A stretch of DNA of 15,754 bases from Crocinitomicaceae bacterium (GTDB lineage: Bacteria; Bacteroidota; Bacteroidia; Flavobacteriales_D; Crocinitomicaceae). The position numbers and the translations under genes are program-made. Below the pieces are notes generated by a model. That model saw only the letters and a program-made list of their open reading frames with translations, made no database searches and had not been told where the DNA came from. Below, piece by piece: positions 6,836 to 15,395 of the stretch (the first letter of the stretch is position 1; the number at the start of each line of letters is the position of its first letter). The stretch spans positions 1 to 15,754 of the forward strand of contig JAHEMP010000023.1 in NCBI GenBank assembly GCA_024643585.1. Reading direction: 5' to 3'.

Positions 6836-9673
6836 ATGATTCGTGAGCTACTAATTATTGCATTTTGTCTAGCATTTTCAGGCGAAATGGTTGTGGCTCA
6901 AAATTATAATACCTACTGGAATTACGATATTTCAGATGGCTTGCCTACGAATTCCATTTATCATCTTATGGAAGATTCGAAAGGGAAAATTTGGTTTGGA
7001 TCTGATTTTGGTGTAACCTGTTTTGATGGACAAACTTTCAAAACTTATACCACAGATGATGGATTAGAAGACAATACGGTATTAAGATGTTTCGAAGATA
7101 GGAGCGGTAAAATCTGGTTCCACCACAACAATAGATTGCCAAGCTTTTTTGAAAACGGAAAGATTCATAAATTAAAATCCAACTATCATAAATTACTTGT
7201 TACCTCTTCGAGTAATTTTGGGCAACTGAGTAACGGCAATATCTATCTTGGTTGTTCAGAGGGTTTCCTTGAAATTGATGAAAAATTAAACCTAAAATTC
7301 ATTCATGAGGAAGTCAAAAACGACTATTCGATTTTAGGTGTTAAGAATAACATATTGTATCTCACTGATCAGAATTTTGGAAATACAAAGAAAATTAAAT
7401 CTATAAATCTTTTATCTACATTTCATTCTTTATCAAAACAACTCGCAAACATTGGTATACTTTTAATGCGCTCCATTGATTATGCATTGGCTCATTATAC
7501 CCAAAAGTCAGCAAACGAATTATTCCCGAATGAATTGGTCGAACTTAATTCACAAACATATTATTTTGTAGCTGAAAAGGGAAATAATCTATTTTACACT
7601 ACCTCAGATGGAATTTACATTTTCATAAAAAAGCATGGGAAATATGAATTAGCTAGGCATATCCTCAAAAACCAAAAAATAGTGTCTTTGGTATTTGATA
7701 AACAAGGAAACATGTGGGCTTCTTCTTTGGGAAATGGTTTGTTCTTTTTCCCAAGAAATGATGTCGTGCAGTTGATGAAAGAGGGTCAAAATAAAATCGT
7801 TTCCCAATACAGGCTTAATAATAAAGTCATTTATGGTTTTGAAAATGGAAATATCCTCTTTTCGGATGGAAAGATACTTCAGCCGTTTAAACCTCTAAAT
7901 TCTCTCTACCCGAACAAAACTCCCGTTCATAATATATATTTCGAATCAAATGGCAACTATATCATTGATTTTGGTAACGAATTAATTTATCGTTTTGGTG
8001 AAAAAAAGCCTGTCAAAATTTTGAATGACATTTTCGCTTCGTATTCTACGATAATCGCATCTGATAGAAAAAACGCATACTTTACAGCCGCAAAAGGCAT
8101 TCTCCATTTAGACCTTCAACGAAATATATATCAACTAAAACATTATGAAACTCTCGGAAGAACAAAAAAAATAGTCGAGTTCAAAAATGATATTTACATT
8201 GCCACACAAACTGGCTTGTATAAACTCTTAAACGATAAGCCAATACCAATTTTTTCAAAAATCCTTAAAGATGGTCGTGTAAATGACCTTTTGGTAGTGA
8301 ATGGGAAACTAATAATCGCAACAGGAAATTCTGGTATTTGGCAATTCGACGGGAAAAATTTCAAAAATTTTTCTATAAAAAACGGACTCTTGAGTAATCA
8401 TGTTACTTTTTTGAGGAGTACAACACGGAATACTATTTGGATCTCTACAAACCTTGGATTGCAAGAGATTCAATTGGGAGAAACAAGAATAAACGAAAAA
8501 AATAGGTATGATTTAACTACCAACCTTTTAACTTCAGAGATAGAAGATTTAGAAGACATTGGTGAATATTTACTTTTAACTACCGAATTATGTCTTTATT
8601 CCATTGAAAACAAATTAATAAAAAAACCAAGTAGACTGAATATTTATATTGAAGAATTTTTTGTCAATTCATCAAAAATTAATGAAACTTCCATTGAGGC
8701 AGAATACGGGGACAACATTAAAATAGTCACTTCCGTTCCCAACTTTTCCAAACATTCCACTGATTACTTTTACCGTATAAATGGAGGGCAATGGCTTAAA
8801 AACAATTCAGAAACTTTTTCGTTTTTGCAATTGAGTCCAGGAGACTATAAAGTTGATTTTTTCGCTAAATCAACTTTTTTCTTAGATAGTCGTTTGGTCA
8901 GTATTCATTTTAGAATTAAGGAAAAATGGTATCAAAATAAAGTATTGATACTTTTACTTTTATTATTTGCTTGCTTTATTATCGTCTACGTTTTTAGGTA
9001 TAGGGCAATACGAATTTCTGAAAGAAAAAGAAATGAATTGAAAACAGAATTACTCTCTTTACAATCTCAAATGAATCCTCATTTCACCTTTAACAGCCTT
9101 AATTCCATACAAAGTTATTTAAGTACACATGGGGTGAGAGAGGCTCAAATATATCTATCTGATTTCGCGGGATTGATGAGGAGTATTCTTGATCAAGCCA
9201 AACTTCATCTTATTTCAATTGAAGAAGAAACTAACTTTCTTAAAAGTTATTTAAACCTAGAAAAAAGGCGTTTAGAGAATCAGTTTGACTACTCAATAAT
9301 CATCGCTCCTGAAATCAATACTATTCATTGTGGGATACCTACATTGCTAATTCAACCATTTGTTGAAAATGCCATATGGCACGGAGTTGCATCTGCAGAA
9401 TACAAAGGCCAAATACAAATTAATTTTAAAAAGGTAAATTCTACAATCGAATGTCAAATAGCAGACAATGGCATTGGTCTCAAAAAAGCGAAAGAAAATA
9501 AAAAATTCAGACCCTATCACAAATCTACAGGAATTGAAAATTGTAGAGAGCGTATTAGACTTTTTGAAGAAATTTATAGACAAAAAATAGATTTGAAAAT
9601 TGAATCTGATGATACAATTAATTACGGCACAATAGTAACTCTAACTTTTCCAATTATTACTTTAACAAATTAA
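6836..9673 (+). CDS. LytS/YehU-type sensor histidine kinase with beta-propeller (Reg_prop) and Y_Y_Y sensor region
   Basis: This 945-residue membrane kinase is one half of a two-component system with the adjacent LytTR regulator. A signal peptide (1-22, ending VVAQ) precedes a large periplasmic region with two-component-propeller repeats, clearest at about 31-100 (ISDGLPTNSIYHLMEDSKGK, then DDGLEDNTV) and about 500-545. A Y_Y_Y beta-sandwich (about 628-693; SPGDYKVDFFAKS) leads into one transmembrane helix (about 702-720). The cytoplasmic part is a His_kinase (PF06580-type) domain with phospho-acceptor His749 in QMNPHFTFNSLNS. Its ATPase domain shows the N box QPFVENAIWHG (840-850), DNGIGL (877-882) and GIENCRERI (899-907). 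All catalytic motifs are present, so an active kinase is expected. The ligand is unknown. It follows paaZ by 8 bases and precedes the regulator by one base. The propeller-coding part is visibly more AT-rich than dusB. Confidence 0.93.
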   Translation: MIRELLIIAFCLAFSGEMVVAQNYNTYWNYDISDGLPTNSIYHLMEDSKGKIWFGSDFGVTCFDGQTFKTYTTDDGLEDNTVLRCFEDRSGKIWFHHNNRLPSFFENGKIHKLKSNYHKLLVTSSSNFGQLSNGNIYLGCSEGFLEIDEKLNLKFIHEEVKNDYSILGVKNNILYLTDQNFGNTKKIKSINLLSTFHSLSKQLANIGILLMRSIDYALAHYTQKSANELFPNELVELNSQTYYFVAEKGNNLFYTTSDGIYIFIKKHGKYELARHILKNQKIVSLVFDKQGNMWASSLGNGLFFFPRNDVVQLMKEGQNKIVSQYRLNNKVIYGFENGNILFSDGKILQPFKPLNSLYPNKTPVHNIYFESNGNYIIDFGNELIYRFGEKKPVKILNDIFASYSTIIASDRKNAYFTAAKGILHLDLQRNIYQLKHYETLGRTKKIVEFKNDIYIATQTGLYKLLNDKPIPIFSKILKDGRVNDLLVVNGKLIIATGNSGIWQFDGKNFKNFSIKNGLLSNHVTFLRSTTRNTIWISTNLGLQEIQLGETRINEKNRYDLTTNLLTSEIEDLEDIGEYLLLTTELCLYSIENKLIKKPSRLNIYIEEFFVNSSKINETSIEAEYGDNIKIVTSVPNFSKHSTDYFYRINGGQWLKNNSETFSFLQLSPGDYKVDFFAKSTFFLDSRLVSIHFRIKEKWYQNKVLILLLLLFACFIIVYVFRYRAIRISERKRNELKTELLSLQSQMNPHFTFNSLNSIQSYLSTHGVREAQIYLSDFAGLMRSILDQAKLHLISIEEETNFLKSYLNLEKRRLENQFDYSIIIAPEINTIHCGIPTLLIQPFVENAIWHGVASAEYKGQIQINFKKVNSTIECQIADNGIGLKKAKENKKFRPYHKSTGIENCRERIRLFEEIYRQKIDLKIESDDTINYGTIVTLTFPIITLTN

Positions 9674-9674
9674 T

Positions 9675-10433
9675 ATGACCCAAATGAACAAACTGCATGT
9701 TATAATTTTGGATGACGAAAAATCAGCGTGCCAACTATTAAACTCCATGCTAGATCAATATTGCCCAAATGTGCATGTTGATTTGGTTACACAAGACCCT
9801 TTTTTGGCGCTTGAAAAAATAGAAGTGCTTGAGCCAGACATTTTGTTCCTTGATATTAATATGCCCAAAATGTCAGGTTTTGAATTTATTGATAAAATGA
9901 AGGATTTTAACGGCCATATTATTTTTACAACTGCCTACGATCAGTATGCGATACAGGCTTTTAAATATGCCGCTTTTGACTACTTGTTGAAACCGATTCA
10001 TGTGGAACAGTTGGAAAATACGATTACACGATTGAACACGTTAAAAATTAAGAAAAACGAAACCAACAATGTCGATTTGCTTTTGGCTGCATTGAATCAA
10101 GACAAGTCAAAAAAATCGGAGGTTCTCGCCATTCATAATAATGGTGATTTACATTTTTTAAACAAAAATGAGGTTCACTATTTTGAAGCATCAAGTAATT
10201 ACACAGTAATCAATTGTGGGGCAACCAAGCATTTGTGCTCAAAAACTCTGAAAGAATTTGAAAATTTGTTAGATGAAAGCTGCTTTATTCGTGTACACAA
10301 ATCTTATATAGTAAATGTAAGTTACATTGACAAATACTCACCAAAGGACGGAGGAACCTTACATTTAAAATCAGGATTCGTGATTCCTTTTTCAAGAAGA
10401 AAACGTTATCTTCTCAATCAGTTTTCCATTTAA
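9675..10433 (+). CDS. LytTR-family response regulator
   Basis: This 252-residue cytoplasmic regulator has an N-terminal receiver domain (about 7-120). Acidic Asp13 and Asp14, phosphorylation site Asp60 (FLDINMPKMSG), Thr85 and Lys106 (LLKPI) are all present. A linker (about 122-148) leads to a LytTR DNA-binding domain (about 150-250; HYFEASSNYTVI, FIRVHKSYIVN). Such regulators bind pairs of short direct repeats. The gene starts one base after the kinase stop codon, so translation is probably coupled and the kinase His749 is the likely phosphodonor. Met4 (9684) is an equally possible start. Its targets are not shown by the sequence. A 10-bp direct repeat lies 19 bases beyond its stop codon. 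Confidence 0.94.
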   Translation: MTQMNKLHVIILDDEKSACQLLNSMLDQYCPNVHVDLVTQDPFLALEKIEVLEPDILFLDINMPKMSGFEFIDKMKDFNGHIIFTTAYDQYAIQAFKYAAFDYLLKPIHVEQLENTITRLNTLKIKKNETNNVDLLLAALNQDKSKKSEVLAIHNNGDLHFLNKNEVHYFEASSNYTVINCGATKHLCSKTLKEFENLLDESCFIRVHKSYIVNVSYIDKYSPKDGGTLHLKSGFVIPFSRRKRYLLNQFSI

Positions 10434-10451
10434 TCAGCCATTCGACCGTTT

Positions 10452-10490
10452 GCTAATTATTTCTTTCAAAATTAACTTTAGCTAATTATT
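10452..10490 (+). repeat. Pair of 10-bp direct repeats downstream of the LytTR regulator
   Basis: GCTAATTATT occurs at 10452-10461 and again at 10481-10490, 29 bases apart start to start. LytTR proteins bind paired direct repeats, but usually about 21-22 bases apart, so this spacing is not the standard one. The repeat is AT-rich, which lowers its weight. It lies just upstream of a TAnnTTTG element at 10506. Confidence 0.45.
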
Positions 10491-10505
10491 ATCTGGGTAA
10501 GAACG

Positions 10506-10513
10506 TATCTTTG
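10506..10513 (+). promoter_or_regulatory. Orphan TAnnTTTG element and overlapping dyad
   Basis: TATCTTTG matches the Bacteroidota -7 consensus on the plus strand, yet no plus-strand gene follows before the terminator at 10574. The same bases form the left arm of an inverted repeat (10506-10516 with 10538-10548, 10 of 11 pairs plus one G-U). It could drive a short RNA, be a protein-binding dyad, or simply be part of the 3' untranslated region of the regulator mRNA. No -33 element is evident. Confidence 0.28.
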
Positions 10514-10573
10514 ATTTATAGTTTTGACATTTAATTCAATTAAAGATAGTTCAATAACTTAAACCACTATTCT

Positions 10574-10605
10574 AAAGCCGTTCTTCTCGAGGAGCGGCTT
10601 TTTTT
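10574..10605 (+). terminator. Rho-independent terminator after the kinase/regulator unit
   Basis: AAAGCCG (10574-10580) pairs with CGGCTTT (10595-10601), with further pairing inside the stem and a small loop around CTCG. A run of seven T follows (10599-10605). It is oriented for plus-strand transcripts coming from the response regulator. On the minus strand the T tract is short, so it would only weakly end the MBOAT transcript that converges from the right. Confidence 0.85.
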
Positions 10606-10636
10606 CTTCAATTTTAATCCCAAAAAATTATATGTA

Positions 10637-12607
10637 TTAAAATTGGAAATAAACGAAAGGTTTACTTACATCCGAAATCGCTTGATACATGGCTAAAAGA
10701 ATTATGGATACCGAGAAAACTTTCATTGGAATGGACAATTGTTCAAAACGATATTCCCAGGCTAATTTAATTTTTGCAGGAAGCCAATGCACAACAAAGC
10801 CGAGCACCATAACTACAAATATTGAATCATAGGTAGACAGTACTTTTAAAAATACGGGCCACGAAAAATCAAAATGATGAGCAATTTGATTCAACATTAA
10901 AAGTGGTTGCCCATCGTCTTCCAATCGGAACCAAATTCGGGTAAAGGTGATGAAGTTGAAAGTGATGAAGATTTTCCAAAAATGGGTAAATCGTCCTTTA
11001 TTGTTCTCATATGGACTAATTTTTTTCCAATAATTATAAATTATCAAAGCCAAGCCATTCATCGCTCCCCAAATCACAAAGTTTTCGCTTGCACCATGCC
11101 ACAAGCCACCCACAACCATTGTAATTAATAAATTCAAATCTCTGTGAATTAGCTTTTTGAAGTTCTTGACGAATAATACACCGTACACATACAGAATCAT
11201 TAACCCAAGGTAGACGAAAATAAGCTCATACCATTTGGTAATTAGAATTAAGAAAACAAATACTATTGTAGATGCAATGTATGTTCCTATCCCACCTGTT
11301 CTATTGCCGCCAAGTGGTATATATAAATAATCTCGAAGCCAAGAACCTAATGATTTATGCCATCTCCTCCAAAAGTCGGCTACACTAACAGCTTTGTAAG
11401 GGGAATTAAAATTCTCAAGCAATTTGAATCCCATTAATCTTGAAATACCGATTGCCATGTCCGTGTATCCGGAAAAATCACCGTAAATCTGCAGGGAATA
11501 ACCCCACATGGCCAATATGCTCACAAAACCTGGAAATGTTTCAGGTGCATCAGCCACCAAATCTATGAAGTGTATGGCTATGTAATCAGCCAATACGACC
11601 TTTTTTATTAAACCTTTTACTATTTGAACAATTGCCCACGAAAAATCTTTATTGTCGAGCTGATATGGCTGTTGAATTTGAGGAATGAAGTCTCTTGCTC
11701 TTACAATCGGTCCAGCTACCAATTGAGGGAAAAAAGTAACAAAGAAGGTGTAATCAAAAAAGCTCTTCACGGGTTCGATTTCTTTTCTATAAATATCCAC
11801 TACATAAGATATACTTTGAAATGTGAAGAAAGAAACTCCGACAGGCAACAATATTCTCAAGGCGAAAGTTCCCTCTCCCCAAAAGCCATTCGCCCAATAC
11901 GCGAAATAATTGATGACCTCGATATTCGTATGGAACAAGTCATTGTATGCGTCAGTAAAGAAATAAGCATACTTGAAATAACCCAAAATCAAAATATTGA
12001 AAATGGCTGAAAAGGTTATAATCCACTTTTTCCTCAGATTGGTTTCTGCAGAAAAAATCCACTTACCTAATAAGTAATTCACCACCAAACTCAATCCGAG
12101 TAGTAAAACAAAAAGCTGAGAAGATTTGTAATAAAAAAATAAACTAACTCCAGTTAAGAAGAAACTTCTAACCCAAAACTTCTCTTTAAATCTGGACAGC
12201 AAAAAAACAGCACCTAAAAACAGCATCCAACAATCATAGGCAGAGAGTTTAAGGATAAATTGATTTTCACTCAGTTTATATCCATAATATACAATTGCTG
12301 CCCCATTGACAAGGGTGAAAGCTGTCCATTTTTGCCAGGATTTTTCAAAATTTTCCTGAAAAATAAAATAATTCAATCCTATTAAGGTGAAAATGAAGGC
12401 TGTATCATAGTATTTGAAAAAGAAAAGCCCTGCTAAGATTGAAATAAAGAACGCTGCAAGTTTGACTTTTTTCGTTAGCTCTAAAACGGTGAAAATCAGA
12501 AAAACGACAATAAAAAATAGCCAAAAGTTCAATTGAGTAAAGCTCAAAGGATTCGCCGCATCAAAGTCGAACGAAAAAACGGAAGTTAAACGGTCAAAAT
12601 TTCCCAC
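10637..12607 (-). CDS. AlgI-type MBOAT membrane O-acyltransferase
   Basis: This 656-residue inner-membrane protein belongs to the MBOAT family (AlgI, PatA, DltB), which moves acyl groups across the membrane for O-acylation of extracytoplasmic polymers. The invariant catalytic histidine is His504 in GGLWHGA (500-506). The second conserved histidine is His417 in FWRRWHKSLGSWLRDYLYIP (412-431), and LPVGVSFFTFQSISY (254-268) and IYGDFSGYTDMAIG (374-387) are further family blocks. The C-terminus PFVYFQF is typical. More than ten hydrophobic segments are visible. The usual AlgI N-terminus corresponds to about residue 140 onward, so roughly 110-130 residues with several extra membrane segments precede it. 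The start codon is GTG, overlapping the end of the upstream SGNH gene by 14 bases. No better start was seen before the first membrane segment. It is last of a three-gene operon. Confidence 0.94.
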   Translation of the reverse strand: MGNFDRLTSVFSFDFDAANPLSFTQLNFWLFFIVVFLIFTVLELTKKVKLAAFFISILAGLFFFKYYDTAFIFTLIGLNYFIFQENFEKSWQKWTAFTLVNGAAIVYYGYKLSENQFILKLSAYDCWMLFLGAVFLLSRFKEKFWVRSFFLTGVSLFFYYKSSQLFVLLLGLSLVVNYLLGKWIFSAETNLRKKWIITFSAIFNILILGYFKYAYFFTDAYNDLFHTNIEVINYFAYWANGFWGEGTFALRILLPVGVSFFTFQSISYVVDIYRKEIEPVKSFFDYTFFVTFFPQLVAGPIVRARDFIPQIQQPYQLDNKDFSWAIVQIVKGLIKKVVLADYIAIHFIDLVADAPETFPGFVSILAMWGYSLQIYGDFSGYTDMAIGISRLMGFKLLENFNSPYKAVSVADFWRRWHKSLGSWLRDYLYIPLGGNRTGGIGTYIASTIVFVFLILITKWYELIFVYLGLMILYVYGVLFVKNFKKLIHRDLNLLITMVVGGLWHGASENFVIWGAMNGLALIIYNYWKKISPYENNKGRFTHFWKIFITFNFITFTRIWFRLEDDGQPLLMLNQIAHHFDFSWPVFLKVLSTYDSIFVVMVLGFVVHWLPAKIKLAWEYRFEQLSIPMKVFSVSIILLAMYQAISDVSKPFVYFQF

Positions 12608-13934
12608 AATCTAAGCTTTTTGAACTTTCAAATGTCCGTTTACCGAACTGAATCATGTATTTTTGAAATGCATCAAAGTATAAATCCCCTTTCAAATGAT
12701 ATCCTTCGGCAGTGAAATGAACCATGTCTGACCGCATTAATTTGCTTCTATACCATGTTTTGGAAGAACCCAACTCGCCCATTATCCCGTAAAAATCCCA
12801 AACTGGAACTTTATATTGAGCTGCTAATTCTCGAATAACCGTTCGCTCTCGGTCAATATTTCGATTTAAATATTTTCTATGGTAATAAGAATCATTCGGG
12901 ACAGTCAATAAAATGGCGCATTTTGGGTTTGCTCTTAAAACAATCTGCATCATTTTTTCCAAATTACTTTTGTATACCTCAGGATAAAAATCATCATACG
13001 GTACGTTCCCGTCGTTCGTTCCAACCGAAAAAGCAAAAAGGTCAGGCGGCAATGTTTTAAGCTCCTGCTCAAAATTTTTGCAATCTAAATAAGTGTAGAG
13101 CCCAGCTCCATTAATTCCAATGGCGGTATATGAAATTCCTGGAGAATCATTTAGCAATTGAAAACCATAAATCTCAAAAGGTACAGCCTCCTGAACGCAT
13201 CTTTCTATTTGTAAATCAAAGGAATCCAAAGGTTCCATAAAAACTATTTCTGTGTAACCCACGACACTATCCGTCGATTGCGTCCACCATAATATTTCAT
13301 CAGCGCCCCAATTGAAATCAAATGGAAGATTTCCTTTGTTGTGAAAAATTCTGATTTTGGTAAACTTTGATACTACGTCTGTTTTGTCGTATTTAAAAGT
13401 CAAGTTGATGATTGAATCCGTGCTGGCTATTTTCGCTCCTAATAAGCCGAAACCTTCGCCCTTTTGACTAGAAATTACACTCCGGAAAGATTCCCATTGA
13501 TTTGGTGATTTGAATTCATAATTCCAAGGATTGTTCGTTTTTGCCAAATCAAAAGGAAAAACCCATGCCCTCTCACCTGGCAATTTTGGCCAAGTTGTTT
13601 GCATTTTTTGTCGAACATCATGGGTGTAAATGTCGGCTTGTAAATGTGATCCTCCAATGTGGTAAAAATTCAATTTTTCTCCACTTTGACGAATCATGGA
13701 TTCCATTTTATCGTATAAGTATTCCCAATTAGGGCTGTTTTCAGAGTAAAATTGAAAATAATTCTGATCAAAATTCACCATTGGATAGTCTGAAATCACA
13801 CCAGAATCTAATCCAACAATTTTATCAGGGTGATAATTGCAAAGGGAATCTGGAATGAAAAAGTATTGTGCTTTTACGGAAGTATTAAAAAGCAAAAAAC
13901 ACAAAGTACCAACTATGCTTCCCTTTAAACTCAT
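12594..13934 (-). CDS. Secreted SGNH/GDSL hydrolase-like protein (paralogue 2)
   Basis: A signal peptide (1-22, ending SVKAQ) exports this 446-residue protein to the periplasm or beyond. SGNH blocks are visible in order: block I HIGGSHLQ (92-99) with nucleophile Ser96, though the usual GDS aspartate is glycine; block II around INGAG (274-278); block III GTND (305-308) with Asn307; and block V DMVH (403-406) with Asp403 and His406. About 175 residues rich in beta-strand pattern lie between blocks I and II, like the carbohydrate-binding insertion of Neisseria Ape1. Such proteins act as O-acetyltransferases or esterases on glycans. Its ATG overlaps the upstream gene's stop (ATGA) and its end overlaps the MBOAT start by 14 bases, so the three are translated together. 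Direction of the reaction and substrate are unknown. Confidence 0.85.
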   Translation of the reverse strand: MSLKGSIVGTLCFLLFNTSVKAQYFFIPDSLCNYHPDKIVGLDSGVISDYPMVNFDQNYFQFYSENSPNWEYLYDKMESMIRQSGEKLNFYHIGGSHLQADIYTHDVRQKMQTTWPKLPGERAWVFPFDLAKTNNPWNYEFKSPNQWESFRSVISSQKGEGFGLLGAKIASTDSIINLTFKYDKTDVVSKFTKIRIFHNKGNLPFDFNWGADEILWWTQSTDSVVGYTEIVFMEPLDSFDLQIERCVQEAVPFEIYGFQLLNDSPGISYTAIGINGAGLYTYLDCKNFEQELKTLPPDLFAFSVGTNDGNVPYDDFYPEVYKSNLEKMMQIVLRANPKCAILLTVPNDSYYHRKYLNRNIDRERTVIRELAAQYKVPVWDFYGIMGELGSSKTWYRSKLMRSDMVHFTAEGYHLKGDLYFDAFQKYMIQFGKRTFESSKSLDCGKF

Positions 13935-15385
13935 TCTTTCGTAAATTTTAAATATTCTGCCATCAAAGCGTCATAAAAAAGTTGAGAAGCTACACTCGCA
14001 CCTTTGATACTAAAATGAATATAATCTGACCTTGCCAAGTCCTTTTCAACCCAACTAGGCATACTATTTATTCCACCCATAGCGTCGAATAAATCCCAGA
14101 ACCCAGCATTCATCTCCAAACTTGCTTTTTTCATTTGACTAACGCAATACGGCAATAGTGGGTAGGTTTCGTATACTCCACCCGATAATTTGGACATATC
14201 ACTTGGTCCAATAACCATAATTGCCAAATCTGGTTTCAATTTTCTTAATGTTCTTAATTGACCTTTAAAGTAGCTCGCGTAATTTCTTACTTGAGCGCTA
14301 TCCTTCATAGCAGGCATTGAATTACCACCAAACTGCATGATCACCATTTCGACATTTAATTCTTTCATCATACTTGCAAAAGAAGTTTGATTTATTGCAC
14401 CAAAAAACGTTCCACTTGATCCACGCATACCAATGTTATCAACTTGAAGACCATAGTCTCCTTCAAGAGAAAATCCATTGATATTTGGGCTTAACCTACT
14501 CGTGAATACGAAACGTAAACTACTTGGCGTTGAATTAAATTTTAACGTCAAGGTATGTGCTGCTCCATCAGTTAGAAGATCTTCTTCATGTATTATTGTT
14601 CCACTTTGGTATACTTTTACCTTACAAGGTTCAATGCAGCTATTGTAGAACATTTTTACATTGTTGTAGGTTTTTGCCCGGCTATAAGCCCCACTTCCGG
14701 GTCTAATTTCTATCCATCCCTCAACCTCATTAACAAAAGTGCTATCTAAAAATTCAGGGGTGAAACGTGCCGCCGAATTAAAAACACCGTACTTTCTATT
14801 GGAAAGTTTAGGTCCCCCAAAACACGTATAACGAATGAAATTGGAAGAATAACTTTGCTGGAATGCTAGGGTTGGATATACGTTCATGGCAGGAATCATT
14901 CCCGGACCATTTCCGCCAAATTGCTCTTGCATCCTTTGTCGGATAAACCCGGTCATCCTATCGCCTTCGATCTGAGAATCGCCGAAATGGAGCACATGAA
15001 TTTTTTCTTTTTTACTTGATAAATTTTTCAATTTTTCGAAGAAATCATTCATGTATTTCGTAGATCCTCCTGTTTTTATAACCTCGGAGGCATTGTTAAT
15101 TTCGTAGTTCCTTTTATTTGGCGCTCCAACATTTCCGTCAGAAGCATCTGTATGTTTTACATCCTTTTTCTCCTCGATTACTTGTGTGTTTACGCTTGCA
15201 ACTATATTCGAAATATCCTTTTTCTTCTGTTTTTTTGGTGAAAACACTTCAGCCGAAGTCATAAATTTTAAATGAAACAACCCAAAGTCAATACCTTTCT
15301 TTGGGATAACTAAAGTTAGCAAGCCCAGTACGAGTGCCACCCCGCATAGGAACCCCAAAACTTGGTATATTTTAGTGTCTTTCAT
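13931..15385 (-). CDS. Membrane-anchored SGNH/GDSL hydrolase-like protein (paralogue 1)
   Basis: This 484-residue protein begins with a transmembrane anchor (about 8-28) and a lysine-rich, low-complexity linker (about 50-110), placing the catalytic domain in the periplasm. SGNH blocks: block I HFGDSQIEGD (133-142) with Ser137; block II around IGMRGSSG (318-325); block III QFGGNS (351-356) with Asn355; block V DYIH (454-457) with Asp454 and His457. The catalytic serine, asparagine, aspartate and histidine are therefore all present. A beta-rich insertion of about 175 residues separates blocks I and II, as in the downstream paralogue, so the pair likely arose by duplication. It is first in the operon with the second SGNH gene and MBOAT. 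A TAnnTTTG element lies 10 bases upstream of the ATG. It may transfer or remove acyl groups supplied by MBOAT, by analogy with AlgJ, AlgX or PatB. Confidence 0.86.
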   Translation of the reverse strand: MKDTKIYQVLGFLCGVALVLGLLTLVIPKKGIDFGLFHLKFMTSAEVFSPKKQKKKDISNIVASVNTQVIEEKKDVKHTDASDGNVGAPNKRNYEINNASEVIKTGGSTKYMNDFFEKLKNLSSKKEKIHVLHFGDSQIEGDRMTGFIRQRMQEQFGGNGPGMIPAMNVYPTLAFQQSYSSNFIRYTCFGGPKLSNRKYGVFNSAARFTPEFLDSTFVNEVEGWIEIRPGSGAYSRAKTYNNVKMFYNSCIEPCKVKVYQSGTIIHEEDLLTDGAAHTLTLKFNSTPSSLRFVFTSRLSPNINGFSLEGDYGLQVDNIGMRGSSGTFFGAINQTSFASMMKELNVEMVIMQFGGNSMPAMKDSAQVRNYASYFKGQLRTLRKLKPDLAIMVIGPSDMSKLSGGVYETYPLLPYCVSQMKKASLEMNAGFWDLFDAMGGINSMPSWVEKDLARSDYIHFSIKGASVASQLFYDALMAEYLKFTKE

Positions 15386-15395
15386 TTATTTAGGA

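Noticed and set aside
6836..9673. Low GC of the kinase gene as a sign of recent transfer
   Set aside because: Rapidly evolving propeller regions in Bacteroidota are often AT-rich, and the paired regulator and flanking genes show no integration scars, repeats or mobile genes.
10507..10548. Inverted repeat as an intrinsic terminator for the response regulator
   Set aside because: The stem is almost all A and T with a long loop and no T tract after it. The hairpin at 10574-10605 is a much better terminator.
11624..12010. 128-codon plus-strand frame inside the MBOAT gene
   Set aside because: It is fully antisense to conserved MBOAT blocks, with no recognisable domain or hydrophobic pattern of its own.
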